From assembly GCA_022866195.1 (NCBI GenBank), contig JALHUF010000156.1, forward strand, positions 1 through 6,519: 6,519 nucleotides of DNA, given 5' to 3'. The translations under genes were made by a program, and so were the position numbers. Of the stretch, positions 1-4,797 are shown piece by piece. The DNA is from Terriglobia bacterium (GTDB taxonomy: Bacteria > Acidobacteriota > Terriglobia > UBA7540). Positions within the stretch are counted from its first letter, which is position 1. Every line of letters starts with the position of its first letter. The notes under the pieces were generated by a model. The model searched no databases. It worked only from the letters and a program-made list of their open reading frames with translations, and was not told the origin of the DNA.

Positions 1-114
1 ATCCGTAGGAGCGGGACGCAATGCACAGGCGCGCCCAGCGGTTAACGGCTGAGGCTTCTTGAGTCGTTGTTTGCCTGAGCTGGGTTGACCACTGGCGCGG
101 AAAGGGGAAAACCA
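1..114. other. Leader region upstream of the glycosidase gene
   Basis: No complete gene is visible here. Two plus-strand frames stay open from the window edge for a short distance (closing at TAA 43-45 and TGA 50-52), so either could be the tail of an upstream gene, but they are too short to judge. I found no convincing -35/-10 pair; TTGACC at 85-90 has no matching -10 about 17 bases downstream. The promoter of the following genes therefore probably lies outside the window or is of a kind I cannot recognise. Confidence 0.4.
102..108 (+). promoter_or_regulatory. Ribosome-binding site deciding the glycosidase start
   Basis: The purine run AAGGGGA ends about 7 bases before ATG 115. It supports ATG 115 over the in-frame TTG at 85, which has no purine-rich site before it and would put ten extra residues ahead of the signal peptide. 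Confidence 0.6.
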
Positions 115-819
115 ATGCCCAGAAAAAGACTCCTTCTGTTTGTGGTCAGCATCGCGCTTTTTTCACGGTGCGAGACCTTCGGCCAGTGGATTGGCCGCCC
201 GGAGCCTGCGTGGGAGAAGACTTTTCAGACCTGGGTTGCCGACCCGCACAAGAAAGTCTATCCAAATAGCTTCGGCCGTGACCTCGCAAGACGCCAGATC
301 GAGCTTCAGGCCTGCCGCAACGAGTGGGTGATTATCCAGCTCGGCGTGCGCAGCCCGCAAGCCGTCAAGTCACTGTCCGTGCGCGCCAGTGAACTCACCA
401 CCGCTGACGGCGAGAAGATTGGGTCGAACCTGATTCGCGTTCGCTACCCAGGTCTCATCCCTGTGGATGAGAACGGCCAGTATACGCCTGACCCGCTCTG
501 GGAAGTTCCCGCGGTTTCCCTGCGCCCCTACCAAAGCCAGGGAATCTGGATTGATTTCAGGGTTCCCGCTGACGCGCCTCCGGGGAAGTACAAAGGTTCC
601 CTGGACCTCCTACGCGATGGCGCCAAGGCGGACACTTTCCACGTCAAGCTAGACGTCCTTCCCGTGAGTCTGCCGGAGCCCTCCGGCTACCACTGTTATC
701 TCAACATTCTTGTGGATCCGTCTTCCGTAGCGCGCGTCAAGCGGCTGCCGCTGTGGGGTGAAGAGCATTGGCGGCAGCTTGAACGTTACCTCCAGAACCT
801 GGCTGCCCACGGGCAGTAG
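115..819 (+). CDS. N-terminal piece of the GH123-like protein: signal peptide plus beta-sandwich domain
   Basis: If TAG 817-819 is obeyed, a 234-residue product is made. Residues 1-24 look like a Sec signal peptide: basic MPRKR, hydrophobic LLLFVVSIALF, then a polar stretch. Cys19 is not a good lipobox because Arg precedes it, so I favour a soluble exported protein over a lipoprotein. Residues of about 30-195 match the N-terminal domain that precedes GH123 catalytic domains: an RRQIELQACRNEW-type opening strand, a middle block ending in VPAVSLRPYQSQGIWID, and VPADAPPGKYKGSL. The beginning of the catalytic domain (GEEHWRQLERYLQNLAAHGQ) follows and is cut off. No catalytic acid is present, so this piece alone should be inactive. 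A start at TTG 85 in the same frame is possible but less likely. Confidence 0.6.
   Translation: MPRKRLLLFVVSIALFSRCETFGQWIGRPEPAWEKTFQTWVADPHKKVYPNSFGRDLARRQIELQACRNEWVIIQLGVRSPQAVKSLSVRASELTTADGEKIGSNLIRVRYPGLIPVDENGQYTPDPLWEVPAVSLRPYQSQGIWIDFRVPADAPPGKYKGSLDLLRDGAKADTFHVKLDVLPVSLPEPSGYHCYLNILVDPSSVARVKRLPLWGEEHWRQLERYLQNLAAHGQ
817..819 (+). other. In-frame amber codon inside the glycosidase gene
   Basis: CAG-TAG-ACC interrupts the conserved stretch around LAAHGQ-stop-TITAFIVDDPW. One base change from AAG (Lys), CAG (Gln) or another NAG/TNG/TAN sense codon explains it. Lys suits this position from my memory of related proteins, where HGQ is often followed by a polar residue. No frameshift is needed to rejoin the two halves. 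Confidence 0.85.
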
Positions 820-873
820 ACCATCACGGCTTTCATTGTTGACGACCCATGGGCCGGCGATACTGGGTTTGCT

Positions 874-1914
874 GTGCGCAACCTGATTGAATGGAAATGC
901 GCAGGCGAATGGACGCGTGAGGGAACCGCGCGGCTGGCCTTTGACTTCTCACCCTTTGACCGCTGGGTCCATCTGTGCCTCAAGGTTGGGATCAACGACC
1001 ACATCGAATGCTGGTCGCCGCTCGTCCAGCCCGGCTCCGACCATTCCGTTGTCATCTACACGGACACGGACAGCGGCCAGCGGCGTTCGCTGCGCCTGCC
1101 AGCCGGCTCGGACGAGTACAAGGCGGTGTGGGGCGAATTCGCCCGGGCCTTCCAGGAACACCTGCGCGCCAGGGGCTGGCTAGCGAAGGCCTACCTGGCT
1201 TTCGACGAAATCGACACGGCGGTGCTGGACCGTGTCGTACCGTTTTTCCACGAGGTCGCGCCCGAACTGAAATTGATGATCAGCGGTGGCGACGAAAAGG
1301 GGCGGCACATGGCCGAGTCGCGCGAACTCTCCTTTCACTACGGCTACTACGGCCCGGGCACCGGAGTGGAGTTGCCGGACATCCCGGCGCGTCGCAAGGC
1401 CGGCAAGCGCACGCTGCTGTACACCGCCGTGACGCCCCTCTATCCCAACACCTTCATCTTCTCCCAGCCGCTCGAATCACGCTATCTCGGGTGGATTATC
1501 TGGAAGTGGAATTTTGACGGGTACATTCGTTGGGCGTGGGACTTCTGGTGGCCGGAGAATTTTTGGGACCAACCCCTTTACAAATGGCATTCGGGCGACA
1601 TGTGGTTTGTGTATCCCGGGCCCGACGGCCCTGTGGATAGCATTCAGTGGGAGATGCTGCGCAAGGGAATCGAGGACTACGAGTGCCTCTGGCTGGCGAG
1701 GCAAGGTCTCGAAAAAGCGCGCGCCCGCGGTGGGCTCACAAACCTTGTCGAGCGGGGCGAAAAGGCTCTGACACGAGCGATTGATTTGGCAACGCAGCAG
1801 TTCGATCGCACGCCGGCCCCGCGCGACCCGATCCCGGCACGCATGGACGAGGCGCGCCGACTGGTAAACGACGTGCTCTCGGAATTAGCTTGCCTCGACC
1901 TGCTGCCGCGCTAG
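874..1914 (+). CDS. C-terminal piece of the GH123-like protein: catalytic domain
   Basis: This is the catalytic half, in the same frame as the upstream piece. The first possible start after the amber codon is GTG 874, which has no ribosome-binding site in front of it; the 18 codons from 820 to 873 encode TITAFIVDDPWAGDTGFA and clearly belong to the domain. The first in-frame ATG lies much further in, near 1276, so independent translation is unlikely. Visible landmarks are FDRWVHLCLKVGI (barrel strand), AYLAFDEID with the presumed catalytic Asp-Glu pair at 1204-1209, LLYTAVTPLYPNTFIFSQP, DGYIRWAWDFWW and GDMWFVYPGPDGP. The C-terminal helix EMLRKGIEDYECLWLARQ is a hallmark of the DUF4091/GH123 catalytic domain. 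It ends at TAG 1912-1914, with a second in-frame stop, TGA, at 1918-1920. Confidence 0.5.
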   Translation: MRNLIEWKCAGEWTREGTARLAFDFSPFDRWVHLCLKVGINDHIECWSPLVQPGSDHSVVIYTDTDSGQRRSLRLPAGSDEYKAVWGEFARAFQEHLRARGWLAKAYLAFDEIDTAVLDRVVPFFHEVAPELKLMISGGDEKGRHMAESRELSFHYGYYGPGTGVELPDIPARRKAGKRTLLYTAVTPLYPNTFIFSQPLESRYLGWIIWKWNFDGYIRWAWDFWWPENFWDQPLYKWHSGDMWFVYPGPDGPVDSIQWEMLRKGIEDYECLWLARQGLEKARARGGLTNLVERGEKALTRAIDLATQQFDRTPAPRDPIPARMDEARRLVNDVLSELACLDLLPR

Positions 1915-1962
1915 CGGTGACACGAGGTCGTAAATCGCCGGGCACAACAGGTTCATATCGGC

Positions 1963-3333
1963 ATGGCTGAACAGGTAGCGGACACGACCCTCGAGGCGCT
2001 GGGCTATAAGCCCCAGTTCAAGCGCGTCCTATCGCGCGGCGACCTCATCCTGTACGGACTGGTGATTCTGACGCCCACGGCGCCTTACCCCGTCTACGGA
2101 ATCGTGCAGCAACTTTCGCACGGTCATGCGGTTCTTGCCTACTTGGTGGCGATGGTGGGGATGCTGTTCACGGCGGCAAGTTACGGGAAGATGTCGGGCG
2201 CCTTTCCCGCGGCGGGTTCTACCTATACCTACGCACAGCGCGCCCTCAGCGAACACGTGGGGTTTCTGGCCGGCTGGGCAATGATCCTGGATTACTTTCT
2301 CATTCCCCTCTTGAGCGTCGTTTACGCGGCGCTGACCGCGGCGCGCCTGGTGCCCCGGGTTCCGTATTTCATATGGGCCATGTTGTTCACGGCGATCATT
2401 ACGTTCATCAATGTGCGGGGCATCCGCATGACGGCGCGGGCCAGCCGTCTCATGATGGTGATCATGGTCGCTTCCACGGTGCTCTTTCTTGGACTTGCTG
2501 GCCACTGGGTCATCGGCTCGAACGGCTTCGCGGGCCTGTTCGTGCCGCGGGCCTTCTTCAACGCCGAGACTTTCTCGCCGCGCTCACTCATGCTCGGCGC
2601 CGGCATTGCCACGCTTTCCTACATCGGGTTCGACGCCGTATCGACCCTGGCCGAGGATACGCACCGGCCCGAGCGCGACATTGCGGTGGCCACAGTGGTC
2701 GTGTGTTTACTCCAGACCGTCTTTTGCTTCCTGACGGTGTATCTGGCCGCGCTTGTCTGGCCCGACTATCATTCTTTCCCCCAGGTGGAGACGGCCATCC
2801 TGGACATCGGCCGCGCCATTGGCGGGCCGTGGATGCTGGGCTGGATCACTTTTGTGCTGCTCGTAGCGGGCTTGGCGAGCGCGATGACCGGCCAGGCGGG
2901 TGCCTCGCGCTTGCTGTTCGGCATGGGCCGGGACGGGGCCATCTCCCGGCGCATCTTTGCCTATGTTCACCCGCGCTACTCGACGCCTACGCGCAGCATC
3001 TACGCCATGGGTGCCGTTTCGCTCGTCGGCGCCCTGTTCATGCGCTTTCAGCTCGCTGTCGAGCTCCTGAACTTCGGGGCATTTGTGGGCTTTATTCTGG
3101 TGAACCTAAGCGTCATCCGCCACTATTACTTCCGTCTGCGGCGCCGGCAGGGGATGGATTTCGTACTGAACCTGATTTTCCCTGCACTGGGCGCGCTGGT
3201 GTGCGGCTATGTCTGGATGAGTTTGACGGCCAAGGCGAAGCTCGTGGGGTTTGGCTGGATGGCCCTGGGAGTGATTTATCTCGCCGTTCTCACGCGGGGC
3301 TTTCGCCTTCCTCCCCGATCCTTTGAACTCTAA
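1963..3333 (+). CDS. APC-superfamily amino acid/polyamine permease (PuuP-like)
   Basis: This inner-membrane secondary transporter has 456 residues, the usual APC length, with about 12 hydrophobic segments. It most resembles the PuuP/PlaP putrescine importers: SRGDLILYGLVILTPTAPYPVYG (broken helix 1, residues 24-46), SYGKMSGAFPAAGSTYTYAQRA (73-94), HVGFLAGWAMILDYFLIP (98-115), SYIGFDAVSTLAEDT (219-233), ASRLLFGMGRDG (314-325), YVHPRYSTPTRS (334-345) and LLNFGAFVGFILVNLSV (368-384) all have close counterparts there. Known members take up an amine or amino acid with an ion gradient; putrescine, another amine or an amino acid are all possible here. ATG 1963 is chosen because in-frame stops lie just upstream (1912, 1918); the ribosome-binding site is weak (CAGG around 1948-1951). 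It lies 48 bases after the glycosidase and 17 before the M20 gene, suggesting co-transcription. It ends in TAA. Confidence 0.85.
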   Translation: MAEQVADTTLEALGYKPQFKRVLSRGDLILYGLVILTPTAPYPVYGIVQQLSHGHAVLAYLVAMVGMLFTAASYGKMSGAFPAAGSTYTYAQRALSEHVGFLAGWAMILDYFLIPLLSVVYAALTAARLVPRVPYFIWAMLFTAIITFINVRGIRMTARASRLMMVIMVASTVLFLGLAGHWVIGSNGFAGLFVPRAFFNAETFSPRSLMLGAGIATLSYIGFDAVSTLAEDTHRPERDIAVATVVVCLLQTVFCFLTVYLAALVWPDYHSFPQVETAILDIGRAIGGPWMLGWITFVLLVAGLASAMTGQAGASRLLFGMGRDGAISRRIFAYVHPRYSTPTRSIYAMGAVSLVGALFMRFQLAVELLNFGAFVGFILVNLSVIRHYYFRLRRRQGMDFVLNLIFPALGALVCGYVWMSLTAKAKLVGFGWMALGVIYLAVLTRGFRLPPRSFEL

Positions 3334-3338
3334 GAGGC

Positions 3339-3344
3339 AAGGAG
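3339..3344 (+). promoter_or_regulatory. Ribosome-binding site of the M20 gene
   Basis: AAGGAG lies 6 bases before ATG 3351, inside the 17-base gap after the permease stop codon. It fixes the M20 start and leaves no room for a separate promoter, which supports co-translation from one mRNA. Confidence 0.7.
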
Positions 3345-3350
3345 CTTCCC

Positions 3351-4652
3351 ATGCCTTTGGATACGGCGCTCGAAGATAGACTTTGCTCCTACGTTGAGAG
3401 TCACCGGAACCGGCTGGTGGAAATCATCCAGGATCTGGTGCGCACTCCCTCGGAGAACATGCCGCCAACGGGAAACGAAGAAGCCTGCCAGCAGTACGTG
3501 GCGGAATTTCTGCGCCCGCAGGGATGGGAGCCGGCGGTTTACTATCTGGGGGACGTGAGGGGACTGCGCGAACACCCGCTGTTTTGGCCGGGGCGAGATT
3601 ACTCGCGACGGCCGAATGTGGGCGCGCGCAAGCGGGGGCACGGCGGAGGTCGGTCGCTGGTGCTCTCCGGGCACATCGATACCGTGCCGCGCGGCTCGCA
3701 GCCGTGGACGCGCGATCCCTTCGGCGGCGAAGTGGTAGGGAACCGCCTCTACGGGCGTGGCTCGAACGACATGAAGGGAGGCGTAGGGACAAACCTCTTT
3801 ATCGTGGAGGCTCTCCGTGAGCTGGGACTCGAGCTGCGCGGCGATCTGGTTTTCGAGACCATCGTCGACGAGGAGTTTGGCGGGGTGAACGGTACGCTCG
3901 CCGGACGCTTGCAGGGCTTTAATGCCGAGGCGGCGGTAATCTCCGAACCCTCCTTCCTCAGGATCTGCCCCGCTCAGCGCGGCGGCCGAACAGCGCACAT
4001 CACCCTCCAGGCTTCCGGAGGAGTTCTGACCGAAGGCAAGTTACCTTCCGGCGTCGTGGACCAGCTCCGTCATTTTCTGATAAAGGTCCAGGACTTCGCT
4101 GCGCAGCGCCGCAGGAAGGTTCGTGTCCATGAACTGTATTCTCATCACACTGATCCCGTTCCGGTTTCAATCACCAAAGTCTTCACCAGCCCCTGGGGGA
4201 CTACCGAACCCATCACGGTCCCCGAGACCTGCAACATCGAAATGTACTGGCAGATGATGCCGGGGGAGCAGCAAGAGGAAATCGAGCGCGAGTTTTCCGA
4301 ATGGCTCGATGATGTCACGAGGAGCGCGCCAGAGCTGTTCTCGATCCGGCCGCACGTAGAATTTCCCCTTCGTTGGCTGCCGGGCTCGGCAATTTCGAAA
4401 TCCGAGCCACTCGTGAAGGAGCTGGCGGGTTCGGCTTCGAAGGTGCTGGGCGAAGAGCCCGCGATCGTGGGCATTGAAGGTCCTTGTGACATGTACGTGT
4501 TTCACCAAGCGTTCGGAATTCCAGCCGTGCTCTGGGGTGCGCGGGGAGGCAACACGCACGCCGCGGACGAGTATCTGGAGATCGACTCCGTGGTTGCCGC
4601 CACCAAGGCGTTGCTGGTTTTCGTGTGCCGCTGGTGCGGGGTCGCAGACTGA
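3351..4652 (+). CDS. M20-family zinc amidohydrolase/peptidase (ArgE/DapE/ACY1-like)
   Basis: This 433-residue protein is a typical length for M20 enzymes, which hydrolyse amide bonds in N-acyl amino acids or small peptides with two metal ions. The full metal and catalytic set is visible: His108 and Asp110 in SGHIDTVP, bridging Asp140 in GRGSNDMKGG, general base Glu174 and ligand Glu175 in VDEEFGG, Glu199 in ISEP, and His403 in GGNTHAADEY. No signal peptide is present, so it should act in the cytoplasm. The lid domain (about residues 205-325) lacks the histidine usually found in the G-x-x-x-H-A lid motif; the matching place reads ASGGVLTEGKLPSG. The C-terminal block GIEGPCDMYVFHQAFGIPAVLWG is well formed. 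It follows the permease closely, so its substrate could be something the permease imports; this is inference. Acetylornithine deacetylase, aminoacylase or dipeptidase activity cannot be told apart from sequence alone. It ends in TGA. Confidence 0.88.
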   Translation: MPLDTALEDRLCSYVESHRNRLVEIIQDLVRTPSENMPPTGNEEACQQYVAEFLRPQGWEPAVYYLGDVRGLREHPLFWPGRDYSRRPNVGARKRGHGGGRSLVLSGHIDTVPRGSQPWTRDPFGGEVVGNRLYGRGSNDMKGGVGTNLFIVEALRELGLELRGDLVFETIVDEEFGGVNGTLAGRLQGFNAEAAVISEPSFLRICPAQRGGRTAHITLQASGGVLTEGKLPSGVVDQLRHFLIKVQDFAAQRRRKVRVHELYSHHTDPVPVSITKVFTSPWGTTEPITVPETCNIEMYWQMMPGEQQEEIEREFSEWLDDVTRSAPELFSIRPHVEFPLRWLPGSAISKSEPLVKELAGSASKVLGEEPAIVGIEGPCDMYVFHQAFGIPAVLWGARGGNTHAADEYLEIDSVVAATKALLVFVCRWCGVAD

Positions 4653-4797
4653 AGGATCAGGAGGAGAGGATGAGAAAACTCATCAAAAAGAGGCGACGTC
4701 TTCAGGCCCTTTCAGCAACTCGACTGTGTTGTTCAAGTCAGAATCTCTCGACGACGGAACGATCGCAAGGGAGTTCTCCTTTCCCCACTCGCTATTG
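4653..4797. other. Convergent intergenic gap with an orphan ribosome-binding site and ATG
   Basis: The gap lies between the M20 stop and the stop of the opposing hydrolase. AGGAGGAGAGG (4659-4669) is followed at once by ATG 4670, a stronger initiation site than those of the other genes here and only 17 bases after the M20 stop. The frame begins MRKLIKKRRRLQAL and runs 129 codons to 5059, but from 4798 it overlaps the opposing gene and becomes an Arg/Ser-rich shadow, so I do not call it a gene. A different plus frame around 4722-4790 reads TVLFKSESLDDGTIAREF, which looks more like real protein. The gap may therefore hold the broken start of a lost fourth gene. A 6-bp stem with an AAAA loop (4669-4684) covers the ATG. 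Confidence 0.35.
4767..4782. terminator. Weak hairpin between the convergent genes, possible terminator
   Basis: AAGGGA and TCCTTT can pair (with one G-U on one strand) around a four-base loop, 16 bases beyond the stop of the minus-strand hydrolase. No U-tract follows on either strand, so it is not a textbook intrinsic terminator. Position between convergent genes is the main reason to list it. Confidence 0.2.

Larger units (their letters stand above)
115..1914 (+). pseudogene. GH123-family (DUF4091-type) exported glycoside hydrolase, interrupted by an in-frame amber codon
   Basis: The whole reading frame has 600 codons, including a TAG at codon 235 (817-819) and the terminal TAG. The frame stays open and protein-like on both sides of the internal stop, so this is one gene with a point nonsense change (or a sequencing error), not two genes. 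Known GH123 members are retaining beta-N-acetylgalactosaminidases that use substrate-assisted catalysis with an adjacent Asp-Glu pair; the same fold, long called DUF4091, occurs in many uncharacterised proteins of similar length. Seen here: an N-terminal signal peptide, a beta-sandwich-like N-domain, then a catalytic domain with the DE pair (codons 364-365) and family-like blocks such as LYPNTFIFSQP, DGYIRWAW, GDMWFVYPG and GIEDYECLW. The exact substrate cannot be read from the sequence; hexosaminidase is an inference. It is the first of three co-directional genes. The product is full length only if the TAG is read through or is an error. Confidence 0.85.

Noticed and set aside
85..87. TTG as start codon of the glycosidase
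   Set aside because: It adds ten polar residues ahead of a good signal peptide and lacks a ribosome-binding site; ATG 115 has AAGGGGA at proper distance.
136..171. Lipoprotein signal at Cys19 of the glycosidase
   Set aside because: The residues before the Cys are F-S-R; Arg at the -1 position does not fit a lipobox, so an ordinary signal peptide is more likely.
1914..1942. Possible hairpin (GGTGA with TCGCC-type pairing) between the glycosidase and the permease
   Set aside because: The stem is about 6 bp with a G-U pair and a 14-base loop, with no U-tract; it is too weak to call a terminator or attenuator.
2373..3326. 317-codon plus-strand frame inside the permease gene
   Set aside because: The translation is rich in Arg, His, Gly and Ala without domains; the overlapping frame encodes a clear 12-TM permease.
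3330..3998. 222-codon minus-strand frame opposite the M20 gene
   Set aside because: It lies antisense to the well-conserved metal-site region of the M20 enzyme and has no family motif.
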